Shown here piece by piece: positions 1 to 9,088 of a stretch of 64,000 nucleotides of DNA. A program made the position numbers and the translations under genes. A model generated the notes under the pieces. The model was not told where the DNA came from, made no database searches, and saw only the letters and a list, made by a program, of their open reading frames with translations. Every line of letters begins with the position of its first letter. The first letter of the stretch is position 1. This DNA is from JAGXFP01 sp039714535. GTDB lineage: Bacteria > Desulfobacterota > Desulfobulbia > Desulfobulbales > JAGXFP01. The stretch covers positions 9,104-73,103 of the forward strand of contig JBDLJC010000016.1 of the NCBI GenBank assembly GCA_039714535.1. Reading direction: 5' to 3'.

Positions 1-588
1 GGCGTTATTTCCGTATTGTTGCCCGCGCTCTTATGGGCGTGTGCCAAGGGAGATGCGCCTGTTATTATGGAAATGTCGGGGTTGCCTTTTGGCGGTGAGA
101 TTTGCCGGGTTGCGGTTTTGCCTTTTACCAATCAGATCGACTACAGAATGGGCGGGAGTGTTTTTACTCGGGTTTTCACCTCTGAATTAATCGGCAAGGG
201 CAACTACGTTGTTTCCCAGGAGGGTGATGTTCGCAAAATTCTCCAGCAAATGCGCATGTTGCCGGGCGAAACGCTAAGTTCCGAGCAATTACGTGCTTTG
301 GCCGACCGGCTTGGCGTTCAGATCGTTATTACCGGTGCCGTTTTGGAGATGAGAGATAAAACCAGATTTGGTAGAAAGCTTGATCCTTCAGTGGCTGTTG
401 TTGTGAGGATTATGGAAGCGTCTTCCGGGAGAACGCTCTGGACAACTTATAATAGGTCAGAGGGCACTCACTATAGGGTTGTAATGCACTTTGGGGTAGT
501 TAATACCATAAATGAGCTGGCTAAAAGATCTTCTGCTGAGATCATTGATGCCTGGCAGGAAAAGGGGTTTAAAAAATGTATAGATTAG
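1..588 (+). CDS. CsgG/LpoB-like lipoprotein, 5' end cut by the window
   Basis: The frame is open from base 1, so the true start lies upstream; a TTG at 16 falls inside what looks like a signal peptide. The visible start is hydrophobic and ends in a lipobox-like L-L-W-A-C, with the Cys at the 14th visible residue, so I read this as an outer-membrane or periplasmic lipoprotein. The segment V-A-V-L-P-F-T-N followed by an alternating strand/helix pattern and V-I-T-G-A-V is typical of CsgG/LpoB-type domains. That family makes secretion pores or activates partner enzymes; the specific role here is unknown. It overlaps the next gene by 13 bases, so the two are probably translated together. A second lipoprotein with a similar V-I-L-P-F-A-D motif lies in the pilus locus at 37525-38541. 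The family call is moderate and the lipoprotein call fairly good. Confidence 0.55.
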   Translation, partial: GVISVLLPALLWACAKGDAPVIMEMSGLPFGGEICRVAVLPFTNQIDYRMGGSVFTRVFTSELIGKGNYVVSQEGDVRKILQQMRMLPGETLSSEQLRALADRLGVQIVITGAVLEMRDKTRFGRKLDPSVAVVVRIMEASSGRTLWTTYNRSEGTHYRVVMHFGVVNTINELAKRSSAEIIDAWQEKGFKKCID

Positions 589-2192
589 TTTTATGTTATT
601 TATTGTTAACTTTGCTGATGATTGGCTCGGTAGAGGCGGCATCGAATAAGACATTAGTTACCATTAATGATACCAAGTATACAACTCAGGACTATCGGGA
701 TTGGTGGGGAATATGGCAGGATCCCGGTATGGTTTTTCCTCCCGACCCGCAGGGATTTATCGATTACCTGTTGTTCGTGGAAGAGGGTCGTCAAATGGAA
801 TACGACTTAACCCCGGAATATCAAAGAAAACTGAAGGTTTTTTTAACAGTAAGGGCTTTGAGCGCTTTGAAAACTGAAGAAGTTGATAGTAAAATAAAAA
901 TAACAGAAAAACAAATCCGGGCTTATTTCGCAAATAACTATGCGCCGATTTGGTCCATGCAGATCTTAACTTATGCTGATCAAGCTGAGGCTCAAGCGGC
1001 GGCAGATGATTTACAACCCTTCAACGGGCAAAAAGCCGGGCGATTGGTTTTTGCGGATCGAGCGGGTGTAGCAGTGGAAGCAGGTGGGCCGCTGAACTAT
1101 GATGAACTTGCCGTTGATCCGGCAACAATTAGTAAAACCAAAAATGAGCATTGGCTGCCGGTTATTACCAAATTGCAGAAGTGGTATGTCTCTGAGCCGT
1201 TTTTTTTGGAAAGTCAGGATAAATATGTTGTAATCCGGATGGATGATATTAACGAAGATCCGGGCGACGAGGCACTTGAAAAGAGACGACAGCTTATCAG
1301 AAGGAAGCTAGCGAGACAGGCTGGCGGGCGTTTAACAGCAGAGTTGATGAGACGTCTAAAAAAAGAGTATCACGTCGAAATTGATGAAGAGCTATTGGCA
1401 AAGGTTAAGCTTCAGGATGACTACTCCGAGGAGATTTTGAAGAAGTCGGTGGTGAAGATGGATGGTATGGCTTTTTCGGTGGGCCTTTTAATCCAGAACA
1501 TGAAAGATCAGCTGCCGTTGCGCAGCAAGCTACCTGAAGAGCAATTGAAAAGATTGGTTGTCAATGCATTTATCTCGCAAACGCTAACGAATAATGAGGC
1601 TCTGAGCCGCCATTATGAGGATAGACCTCCTCTCAAAGCCTTGTATGACTTTTACTCTGATAATTCACTCAGAAAAGCTTTAGAGTCAGGGATAAAGAAA
1701 AGGATAAAGGTCTCTTCAGAGGAAGTCAAAAATTATTATGACAATAATCCGTCGTTGTATTCCGAATCAGCGAAGATTTCTTATGCGGTCATTCAAGGGG
1801 ATGTTGATTTGATGAACAAGATCTCTGCGGCGATTTCCCGTGGGGATGATTTTTTTGATCAGGCCCAGGCCTACTCTCTGGATGCCAAGATTAAAACTGT
1901 TGCGGTTGATAAGATTCGCCCGATACTGCAAGTTGAATTAGCCAAGTTGGAAAAGGGTGAAATTGGGGGACCATTTGCTTTTGGGGCAGGCCGTGCCGTG
2001 GTAAAACTTCTCAAGCGAGTAGAGGGAAAGCGTGCTTCACTTGAGCAAGTTCGGGGCAAGATCAAAGAAACAGTAACAAAAGAAAAATTTAATGCTGCCA
2101 AGGCCGTTTATTTAGAAAAGTTAAGATCGCGCGCAAAAATAGTCGTTAATAAAGGTGTTTGGAAAAAACTCAAAAAAGAGTACGTAAAATGA
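576..2192 (+). CDS. Secreted parvulin-type (SurA/PpiC-like) peptidyl-prolyl isomerase
   Basis: The 538-residue product has an amino-terminal signal peptide of about 21 residues ending in V-E-A. It then shows two copies of the helical-linker plus rotamase layout seen in SurA/PpiD proteins. The first is near residues 105-225 (K-I-T-E-K-Q-I-R-A-Y-F, then a strand-rich stretch). The second is near 375-490 (V-S-S-E-E-V-K-N-Y-Y, then I-S-Y-A-V-I and G-G-P-F-A-F). Such proteins catalyse cis-trans isomerisation of prolyl bonds and act as periplasmic chaperones. Its start lies inside the previous gene and its TGA overlaps the ATG of the next gene, so it is translationally coupled to a 26-haem cytochrome. 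I infer a role in folding or assembly of the secreted cytochromes encoded downstream. The rotamase domains are divergent, so catalysis is not certain. Confidence 0.75.
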   Translation: MYRLVLCYLLLTLLMIGSVEAASNKTLVTINDTKYTTQDYRDWWGIWQDPGMVFPPDPQGFIDYLLFVEEGRQMEYDLTPEYQRKLKVFLTVRALSALKTEEVDSKIKITEKQIRAYFANNYAPIWSMQILTYADQAEAQAAADDLQPFNGQKAGRLVFADRAGVAVEAGGPLNYDELAVDPATISKTKNEHWLPVITKLQKWYVSEPFFLESQDKYVVIRMDDINEDPGDEALEKRRQLIRRKLARQAGGRLTAELMRRLKKEYHVEIDEELLAKVKLQDDYSEEILKKSVVKMDGMAFSVGLLIQNMKDQLPLRSKLPEEQLKRLVVNAFISQTLTNNEALSRHYEDRPPLKALYDFYSDNSLRKALESGIKKRIKVSSEEVKNYYDNNPSLYSESAKISYAVIQGDVDLMNKISAAISRGDDFFDQAQAYSLDAKIKTVAVDKIRPILQVELAKLEKGEIGGPFAFGAGRAVVKLLKRVEGKRASLEQVRGKIKETVTKEKFNAAKAVYLEKLRSRAKIVVNKGVWKKLKKEYVK

Positions 2193-4138
2193 AAAACAGG
2201 AATAAAATTTTTCTTTTAATTGCCGCGCTTATCCTGGTAGGGCTCACTGCTTGTATAGCACCTCAACAGGGGCCAAAAAAGACCAGAAAAACTTGTCTGA
2301 AATGTCATCCTGAATTGACTGCTAAGTTTTTCACCGGGGTGGTTCATCAACCGGTAGAAAAAAAGCAATGCAAGACATGCCACCAACCCCATGGCATCAT
2401 GGGAGGAGTGCAACTGCGTAAGCCGGTTCCAGAACAGTGTTTTGGCTGTCATGAGACAGAGTGGCAACAGCTTGGCATGAAGTACCGGCATGCTCCTTTC
2501 GCAAAAGGGGAGTGTTTAGGTTGTCATGAGGTCCATAACAGCCCCAATGAAAAACTGCTCAAGCTTGAAAAGACAGAGTTATGTTATTCCTGTCACGATA
2601 AACAGAAGTTCGTAAAAAAATATGTGCATCAACCCGTTACGAAAAGCTGTTTTTTGTGTCATCAGACCCATGGCTCTGATAATCAAAGTTTGCTCAGTCA
2701 GAAAGCTGATAACCTTTGCCTGAATTGCCATGAAATCGAGGTTGATAAGTTTTCAGAAGCACATGGTAAAATCCCGGTTGCAGGTAGTTGCGTTAAGTGC
2801 CATGATGCGCATAGTTCCACGACAAAAGGGTTGTTAAAGGAAGTTGTCCACGAACCGATCAATGAAGGAAGTTGTTTTGATTGCCATGCCATGAATGATC
2901 AAGGTGAGGTGATTATTAATGCGGTTGATATCAGATCTTTGTGTCTTTCTTGCCATGATGAAGCGGCTGCCCCGGAGATAATCCATTTACCGTATGCCCA
3001 GAATCCATGTACAGACTGTCACGTGACCCATGCCAGTGATCATCAATATCTGCTTAAGGATTCTTCTGGCACTTTATGTGTAACGTGTCACGAGCAAAAG
3101 TCATCGATAGGAACTGAAGGGACTCAGGTCCATTCACCCGTAGCCAGTGGGGCGTGTTTGTCTTGTCATAAAGGACACTCTTCACATGATAATTCGTTGT
3201 TGGTCAAAGCGGGCGAGGTAATTTGTTTTGAATGTCATGATCGGCATAGTTATGCTGAAGGGGTGCTATCGCATCCGCCGGCCAATGAAGGTCTTTGTTT
3301 GGAATGTCATAACCCCCACAACTCCCTGGAAGACAATTTATTAAGAGAGAAAGAAGAAAAACTTTGTGTTTCGTGTCATGAAAATCTTTTGGAAGAAAAG
3401 GGTCTATACAGCCTTCACTCGCCTTTTGGGAATGGGAAGTGTTCCGGGTGTCATCAACCGCATCAAGGTGCTGAGGACGCCTTGCTTCGGCATTCCTTGG
3501 CTGATGGCAAGCTGTGCCTTTCCTGTCACGACGAAATGGCTGCGACGATGGCACAAGAGGGAATGCATGCTCCGTTTGCTAACGGTGAATGTGGCAAATG
3601 TCATCAGGCCCACTCCAGTGATTTTGTTCCAGTCCTGAAAAAGAAAGGGGGGGCTTTGTGTTTGAAATGCCATGATGCGATTAAGAAGAAAATTGAAACC
3701 GACAAGGTAAAGCATAAACCCTTTGCCGATGAGAATTGTTCGGCATGTCATAGTGGCCATGGTTCGACTAACGAAGCCAACCTGATTCTTGAAAAAATGG
3801 AGTTATGTTTGAAGTGCCACGGCCATATTAATCAGGATTGGCAAAATGGTGTTGCCCATCCCCCTGCTCAGGAGGATTGTGGTAATTGCCATGCCCCCCA
3901 TAGTTCTAAGTTTAAGAACTTGCTTGCCGACAAGCAGGCCCGGATCTGTGTCGATTGCCATGAGGTAGATTCAAGCGATCCACAAAAAGCGCATCGTTTT
4001 ATTAAATCAAAAGACAGTTCCTGTCTTAAATGTCACAACCCACATGGTGGAGAAAGTGAGGCCATGCTTCATCCAGAGAGCCATCAGCCTTTCAGGGAAG
4101 GTAAATGTACCCCCTGTCATAAATCGGGGAGACGGTAA
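2189..4138 (+). CDS. 26-haem c-type cytochrome lipoprotein
   Basis: I chose the ATG at 2189 because it overlaps the upstream stop (ATGA) and follows an AGAG element; a TTG at 2159 would extend it by ten residues. The 649-residue product has a lipoprotein signal with lipobox L-T-A-C (Cys22). I count 26 CXXCH haem-binding motifs spaced about 20-30 residues apart. They form a repeating unit, H-x-P plus C-x-x-C-H plus x-x-H plus a leucine pair, which fits the doubled-CXXCH family. The extra His residues probably supply the second axial ligands. It is likely anchored in the outer membrane and conducts electrons over a long distance. The next gene begins immediately after its stop codon and encodes a 16-haem protein of the same repeat type. 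Electron-transfer direction and partners cannot be read from sequence. Confidence 0.88.
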   Translation: MKNRNKIFLLIAALILVGLTACIAPQQGPKKTRKTCLKCHPELTAKFFTGVVHQPVEKKQCKTCHQPHGIMGGVQLRKPVPEQCFGCHETEWQQLGMKYRHAPFAKGECLGCHEVHNSPNEKLLKLEKTELCYSCHDKQKFVKKYVHQPVTKSCFLCHQTHGSDNQSLLSQKADNLCLNCHEIEVDKFSEAHGKIPVAGSCVKCHDAHSSTTKGLLKEVVHEPINEGSCFDCHAMNDQGEVIINAVDIRSLCLSCHDEAAAPEIIHLPYAQNPCTDCHVTHASDHQYLLKDSSGTLCVTCHEQKSSIGTEGTQVHSPVASGACLSCHKGHSSHDNSLLVKAGEVICFECHDRHSYAEGVLSHPPANEGLCLECHNPHNSLEDNLLREKEEKLCVSCHENLLEEKGLYSLHSPFGNGKCSGCHQPHQGAEDALLRHSLADGKLCLSCHDEMAATMAQEGMHAPFANGECGKCHQAHSSDFVPVLKKKGGALCLKCHDAIKKKIETDKVKHKPFADENCSACHSGHGSTNEANLILEKMELCLKCHGHINQDWQNGVAHPPAQEDCGNCHAPHSSKFKNLLADKQARICVDCHEVDSSDPQKAHRFIKSKDSSCLKCHNPHGGESEAMLHPESHQPFREGKCTPCHKSGRR

Positions 4139-5314
4139 ATGAGAATTTTAAAGATATTGTTGTTTGCCTTGTTTGTTTTTTTGATAAACAGTACCGCCGT
4201 TTGGGCTGGGCTTAACTGCTTCCAGTGTCACGACAAAAAAGATTTCGGCGGCAAGTATATTCATAAGCCGGTTGCGGAAGGGACATGTCAAAAATGTCAT
4301 AATCCCCATGTGGCAAAACATAAGGGGCTGCTCGGGGCTGCGCAGAGCGAACTCTGTTTTGAGTGTCATACTGATTTAAAAAAGAATGAAACTGGTAAAA
4401 AAATTGTTCATAAGCCGTTCGCCGAAGCTGATTGCATGGCATGCCATGACCCGCATAGCTCCGGGCAGAAGGGCCTCGTGCGTGCTAGTGGCAAGGGGGT
4501 GGGTTGTTTCAAGTGCCATGAAGAGATGGCCGGCCAGTACAAGAACATGCATTCGCCTTTTGCTACTGGAAATTGCGGAGCTTGCCATAATGCCCATTAC
4601 GCCGACCGCTTTCAACTGCTTATTGATGAGCCTGAGAAGCTTTGTGTCTCCTGTCATCGTGGCGGGCTCACCGCCGCACATAAAGGTTTTCCGGTTAAAG
4701 TCAAACAAAGTGGTTGTTTAACCTGTCATAATCCTCATGGCAGTGACCGACGGGCCTTGGTGCGCAATGTTCTTCATGAACCCTACCAGGATGGTTGCTC
4801 TAACTGTCATGATAAGGGGCGTAAGGTGGGTGTTGAGAAATGCCTCGAGTGTCATGATGAAATTGGGGAGAAACTCAACGCTATTCACAACCATCAAACC
4901 AGTAAATCTGGCAATGGTTGTATTAACTGCCATTCGCCACATGCCTCCGATTTCGATAATTTATTGAGAAATAAGCAGGATCATCTCTGCCGAAAGTGTC
5001 ATACGGATACGTGGGCTAATTATATTGATAAGCCCCATAAACATCCCGATGGTGATATGTGCAGTAGTTGCCACGGCATTCACGGCTCGAACAATTTGGC
5101 CATGCTCAAAGGTGATGGCAATGCTGTCTGTAGCGGTTGTCATGAGACCCAAGGACAGTTTACTCACCCAGTTGGCGAAGGGGTATTTGATCCTCGTAAC
5201 AGACAGGTAATGACATGTGTGACTTGCCATTACCCACATGGAACCAATTATAATTATAATTTGAAATTAAGTGGATCAATGGAACTTTGTATCCAGTGTC
5301 ATACGGATTACTAG
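4139..5314 (+). CDS. 16-haem c-type cytochrome, doubled-CXXCH family
   Basis: The ATG directly abuts the previous stop (TAAATG), indicating tight coupling. The 391-residue product begins with a standard Sec signal peptide ending near residue 23 (A-V-W-A). It carries 16 CXXCH motifs by my count, in the same H-x-P-F/V-x-x-x-x-C-x-x-C-H-x-x-H repeat as its 26-haem neighbour. It lacks a lipobox, so it is predicted to be soluble in the periplasm or exported to the cell surface. The shared repeat and adjacency suggest the two genes arose by duplication and changed repeat number. I infer that the pair forms an electron conduit of about 42 haems. No membrane-spanning porin is seen beside it in this window, so how electrons cross the outer membrane is open. 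Confidence 0.88.
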   Translation: MRILKILLFALFVFLINSTAVWAGLNCFQCHDKKDFGGKYIHKPVAEGTCQKCHNPHVAKHKGLLGAAQSELCFECHTDLKKNETGKKIVHKPFAEADCMACHDPHSSGQKGLVRASGKGVGCFKCHEEMAGQYKNMHSPFATGNCGACHNAHYADRFQLLIDEPEKLCVSCHRGGLTAAHKGFPVKVKQSGCLTCHNPHGSDRRALVRNVLHEPYQDGCSNCHDKGRKVGVEKCLECHDEIGEKLNAIHNHQTSKSGNGCINCHSPHASDFDNLLRNKQDHLCRKCHTDTWANYIDKPHKHPDGDMCSSCHGIHGSNNLAMLKGDGNAVCSGCHETQGQFTHPVGEGVFDPRNRQVMTCVTCHYPHGTNYNYNLKLSGSMELCIQCHTDY

Positions 5315-5332
5315 GGTTACAGGAAACTAGCT

Positions 5333-6256
5333 ATGAAGAAAAAATCGGATAATGATCGGGGCCTTATGAGAAGACAGACATTAATTGCGGTTAAAGTGTG
5401 CTTTTTGTTTCTTGCTGTTTGTATCATCTCACCGAGCCCTTCTTGGGCTGCATCCGGTGGTTGGAAATGGCGTTTTGATTTGGTCAGTCCTGAGGCTAAG
5501 AGCCCGTTTTTGATGCCGACGTCCCTGTTCATTGAAGTGGGTTCCAAGCGCTTTTATGTCGTTGAATCCGGGGGGGGAAGTCTTCATTCATTTCAATTCG
5601 ACGGCAGTTATTTAAACACCTTCAGTCCAGGAGATGCCTTGAAGCAGCCATTTGCTATGGCGCGTGATGTTAAGTTGGGTACGTTGTGGGTTGTTGAAAA
5701 AGGTCGGAACTCTCTAACCAAAATTGATTTAAAGGCCAAAAAATTAAGCCCTGAAACCTTAAAATTTAAAGGTGAGATTGTTTATCCGGACCGCCTTACC
5801 ATGCTTGATGATAAACTCTATGTCCTGAACAAACTTAGCGGCGACGTCATCGCTTATAATCAGGATTTGGCCTCTCTGGCAGTTTATAAAAGCCCTGGGG
5901 AAGGTTTTATCGATTTTATTGTCAAAAATTCGGAGCTCTGGGCCCTGGATTCCAGAATGAAAACGATATCCCGGTTCAATCTTAAAGGTAAACTGAAAGA
6001 ACAAATCACTTTGGCTGATAATGTGTCATTCCCCGTAGCCGTTGAAATTGGTCCATCCGGCTTTCTCTATGTACTTGATAAACATCAAGGGGCCATCGTT
6101 GTTTTTGATAGCTCCGGTAAATTTAAATACAGTTTTTTACAGAAAGGTCATACTAAAAACAGATTGTATCTCCCTGAGAATATAGTTTTTGATCCTTTAG
6201 GGCGCTTATGTGTGGTTGATACCGGGAATGGCCGGATAGGGATATTCAGTCGGTAG
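5333..6256 (+). CDS. Secreted NHL-repeat beta-propeller protein
   Basis: The 307-residue product has a long basic then hydrophobic amino terminus that ends in P-S-W-A near residue 39, consistent with a signal peptide. The rest is a run of strand-rich blades typical of NHL repeats: F-A-M-A-R-D-V, L-W-V-V-E-K-G-R-N, G-F-L-Y-V-L-D, and a final L-C-V-V-D-T-G-N-G-R-I. Such propellers are usually binding scaffolds. A preceding AGGAAA element supports the ATG at 5333; an in-frame ATG at 5366 is an alternative. It sits between the 16-haem gene and the six-haem gene, with only 4 bases to the latter. From memory, NHL-repeat genes also occur next to omcS in Geobacter. A scaffold or assembly role for the cytochromes is inference. 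Confidence 0.72.
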   Translation: MKKKSDNDRGLMRRQTLIAVKVCFLFLAVCIISPSPSWAASGGWKWRFDLVSPEAKSPFLMPTSLFIEVGSKRFYVVESGGGSLHSFQFDGSYLNTFSPGDALKQPFAMARDVKLGTLWVVEKGRNSLTKIDLKAKKLSPETLKFKGEIVYPDRLTMLDDKLYVLNKLSGDVIAYNQDLASLAVYKSPGEGFIDFIVKNSELWALDSRMKTISRFNLKGKLKEQITLADNVSFPVAVEIGPSGFLYVLDKHQGAIVVFDSSGKFKYSFLQKGHTKNRLYLPENIVFDPLGRLCVVDTGNGRIGIFSR

Positions 6257-6260
6257 GGGA

Positions 6261-7364
6261 ATGATTCTTATGGTGTGGCGTTGTCATATTATCTTGTTGA
6301 TTGTCTGTATTGTGCTTTTTGGTCCGTTTTTTCGCGACATGTGTTCGGCGCGATCGGCCGAAATGAAAAAGCCGTGCGTAAATTGCCATACGATACACAA
6401 CAGCGAGAATGCCAACCCGGTTGCGGTTGATCCCTTTGGAGCGTCAACAGGCCCTTTGGAGGCCCTGATGAGTGCAACTTGTACCGCCTGTCATACCGGC
6501 ATCAACAATGGCACTATAGACAAGCCCTTTGTTTTTCAGATCGCCAACCCTGGCTATGATCCTACGGCCGGGTTGACGCATACTACCCTGGCAGGAGGTA
6601 GTTTCTACTGGGTCTCTCAGGGCTTTGACCTGATGGGACATAACGTTGTTGGGGTAGGTGCAACTCAGGTACTAGGTAGACAACCACCGGGGGATAGCAC
6701 GAGCACGACCTTTGATTTTCTTACCTGTGCCGGAACAAATGGCTGTCATGGCGATCTTTCGGTTGCTAGTCAGGTCAAGGCTATCTGGGGAGGTCATCAT
6801 TCCCCTGAGGAATCTCTGTCCACTGATGGCTCAACTTTAGGCAGGAGCTATCGGTTGTTGCTGGGCATTAGCGGAGTGGAGGACCCTAATTGGGAGTACT
6901 CCCTTGCTGTCGGTGACCATAATCAATATTTTGGCAACGTTCGAAGTGGGGATGATGACCTCGATACCCGTACGATTAGCCATCTTTGTGCCAAGTGCCA
7001 TGGTGATTTTCATAGCGGTGCCGGTCTTGCTGGTGTTTCTGCTGATGCTAGTTTCGTGTCTCCCTGGATCAGGCATCCCGTTGATTTTGATATGGGTGAT
7101 GCTGCCGGTAGCGAATATACCTTTTATGGCGGTTCTGGAAGTTATAATGTAACTACCCCATTGGCGTCTGATAACATCGTCCTTGGCGTGTTGAGTACGG
7201 TAACACTTGGTGGGGTTGGTGACGGCTCTGCTATTATTACCTGTATAACCTGTCACCGGGCCCATGGCAGCCCTTACGATTATAGCCTCAGGTGGGACTA
7301 CAAAAACTGGCCAGGCGGTGCATTGGATGGTGGTTGTTATGATTGCCATACCGTTAAAATTTAA
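6261..7364 (+). CDS. OmcS-like multihaem cytochrome, five CXXCH plus one CX5CH
   Basis: The 367-residue product has a signal peptide and a G-G-G-G-A ribosome site just before the ATG. I see haem motifs C-V-N-C-H, C-T-A-C-H, C-A-G-T-N-G-C-H, C-A-K-C-H, C-I-T-C-H and C-Y-D-C-H. Their order and surroundings match my recollection of the six-haem filament cytochrome OmcS: C-H-T-x-H-N-S at haem 1, G-H-N-V-V after haem 2, Y-R-L-L-x-G after haem 3, C-H-x-D-F-H with a later R-H-P at haem 4, C-H-R-A-H-G-S at haem 5, and haem 6 close to the carboxyl end. OmcS polymerises into conductive extracellular filaments. The third site has five residues between the cysteines rather than two. OmcS likeness is judged from motif order, not from an alignment. 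If correct, this is the filament subunit of the locus. Confidence 0.75.
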   Translation: MILMVWRCHIILLIVCIVLFGPFFRDMCSARSAEMKKPCVNCHTIHNSENANPVAVDPFGASTGPLEALMSATCTACHTGINNGTIDKPFVFQIANPGYDPTAGLTHTTLAGGSFYWVSQGFDLMGHNVVGVGATQVLGRQPPGDSTSTTFDFLTCAGTNGCHGDLSVASQVKAIWGGHHSPEESLSTDGSTLGRSYRLLLGISGVEDPNWEYSLAVGDHNQYFGNVRSGDDDLDTRTISHLCAKCHGDFHSGAGLAGVSADASFVSPWIRHPVDFDMGDAAGSEYTFYGGSGSYNVTTPLASDNIVLGVLSTVTLGGVGDGSAIITCITCHRAHGSPYDYSLRWDYKNWPGGALDGGCYDCHTVKI

Positions 7365-7451
7365 CCGGGCCCGCTAGTTTTATGGAAATTGCTGGTGTTA
7401 TTTTTTTTAATTAACCTGGCTTTTGGTGATTTTGCTTGAAATGGAGAAATA

Positions 7452-8942
7452 ATGATGGGGGCCTTGGTGCTGCGAAATATAAGGCGTTGCCTGTTTACCT
7501 GTCCTTCTCTGGCGGTGCTGGTCTTGTTACTGCTCCACGGTCTGCTCGGTTGTACGTCTGTTAAAAGTGTTCAAGATCCATCCTTGGCTTGTGCGGTCCC
7601 GGCCGCTCAGGAAAATAGTAGCCGCTTGTCATTTTTTTTAAATTTTGCGCGTTCTGAAGTACCTCCTCTAAACCTGAAAATCAATGCTGTTGAAATTTTT
7701 GACGGTGATCTCTGGGTTCCGGTTTCTTTCGATACAAGAGAAATTGACACCAAAAAAATTGGCAGGCAACAAGTTTGGCTCGGTAGTATAGAACTTTATC
7801 CGGCAAATTATGAGAAGGTTAGATTGACCTTCTCCCCGGAAGCGACGATTGTCTCCCAGGGTCAAGAGTCAAAGATGATTCTGGAGGAACTTGAGACAGA
7901 GATTCCTTTTCCCGGGACGTTTAACCTGCAAAGTGAGACCAGTGATTCTATTTTTCTCTCTTGGGATGTTGAGAGCTCATTTAATGGCAGAAATCTAGGA
8001 CCCCTTGCTATCACCCTCACTACTTCGGGGCTTTCGCCCATAACGGCAAATCAGATTTATGTGGCCTGTCCCGACATAAATACGATTTATGTTGTTCGAG
8101 AAGATAAAAAATGGGTTAATAACTCGTTCTTTGTTGCGGGTCGTCCGACTTATGTTGTTGTGGATAGCGTTAGGCAAAGAATTTATGTTCTCTGTCAAGA
8201 GGATGGTGACATTAAGATTTTCGATCTATTGACCAACTCTCTTGCCGATATTATCTCTTTGCCGATGACCTTTCGTCCGATTTTCATGAGTGTTTCTGCT
8301 GATTTAAATAACGCTTATATAATTGACGATCTTGGTCTCCTTTCCGTGGTTGATCTTCATGCGGGTAATGTGATTGCCCGAAAACGAATAGGTCAGCGAC
8401 CAATCTACGTTGCCTATTTACCCGAAATTAAAACGGTCGCCGTCTCATCGAGTATGGACAGCAGAATCTATCTTTTGGACGAGCAAGACCTTGAAATCAG
8501 GGACCAGATCGTGGTCAACGGCAGTCCTGCAGGTATATTTAGAAAGGATGGGTTTCTTTATGTGGCCGAGGAACAATCAAACAGCATAATGGTTTATGAT
8601 TTTAATCTTCGCACGAAGGTAAAGTCTGTGTTTGTGGGTTATGCCCCTCACCGCATAACCGGGCTTGATAACAATATATATGTGGCAAATTCCGGGAGTG
8701 GTAGTGTTTCTTTGTTGAAAACACTAAGCAATCGCGTTTCCAGGGAAATTCCGTTGGGCAATGAGGTCTATGAAATAGTTGCTTCCGAAAAAGAGCAAGT
8801 TGTATATATCGGCAAAAACGATAATGAGGATTGTGGCGGTAGTGTCAGCGTTTTGGATAACACCTCCAACCGGGTCATCGCTGAGATTGAACTGGGGGCA
8901 AGGCCGCTAGGCATAGCAGTCGCCGGGAATGGTTCTTTATAA
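7452..8942 (+). CDS. YVTN-type beta-propeller lipoprotein
   Basis: The 496-residue product has a lipoprotein signal with lipobox L-L-G-C (Cys34). The first domain, about residues 55-195, is strand-rich and resembles DUF4382-type domains, with L-N-L-K-I-N-A-V-E-I-F-D-G followed by a polar stretch. The second part, about 200-496, is a run of propeller blades with the YVTN/YncE rhythm: I-Y-V-V-R, I-Y-V-L-C-Q, A-Y-I-I-D-D, I-Y-L-L-D, I-Y-V-A-N-S-G-S-G-S-V, and a final V-S-V-L-D-N-T-S-N-R-V. A GGAG element precedes the ATG. It lies between two cytochrome genes on the same strand. Such proteins often bind surface ligands or other proteins. I infer a cell-envelope scaffold for the cytochromes; no enzyme residues are evident. 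Confidence 0.7.
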   Translation: MMGALVLRNIRRCLFTCPSLAVLVLLLLHGLLGCTSVKSVQDPSLACAVPAAQENSSRLSFFLNFARSEVPPLNLKINAVEIFDGDLWVPVSFDTREIDTKKIGRQQVWLGSIELYPANYEKVRLTFSPEATIVSQGQESKMILEELETEIPFPGTFNLQSETSDSIFLSWDVESSFNGRNLGPLAITLTTSGLSPITANQIYVACPDINTIYVVREDKKWVNNSFFVAGRPTYVVVDSVRQRIYVLCQEDGDIKIFDLLTNSLADIISLPMTFRPIFMSVSADLNNAYIIDDLGLLSVVDLHAGNVIARKRIGQRPIYVAYLPEIKTVAVSSSMDSRIYLLDEQDLEIRDQIVVNGSPAGIFRKDGFLYVAEEQSNSIMVYDFNLRTKVKSVFVGYAPHRITGLDNNIYVANSGSGSVSLLKTLSNRVSREIPLGNEVYEIVASEKEQVVYIGKNDNEDCGGSVSVLDNTSNRVIAEIELGARPLGIAVAGNGSL

Positions 8943-9088
8943 ACCAGCGGCGCAAATAAATATGATTTATGCCTGATTACAGGTTGTTACCGTTGGCTGG
9001 CTGATGCCGAGGATCGGTGTCTCCCGCTCTTTATCAAGTTCGCACTATTTATTGCGAAAATTCATAAACTGATTTCTGGGTATCTATT

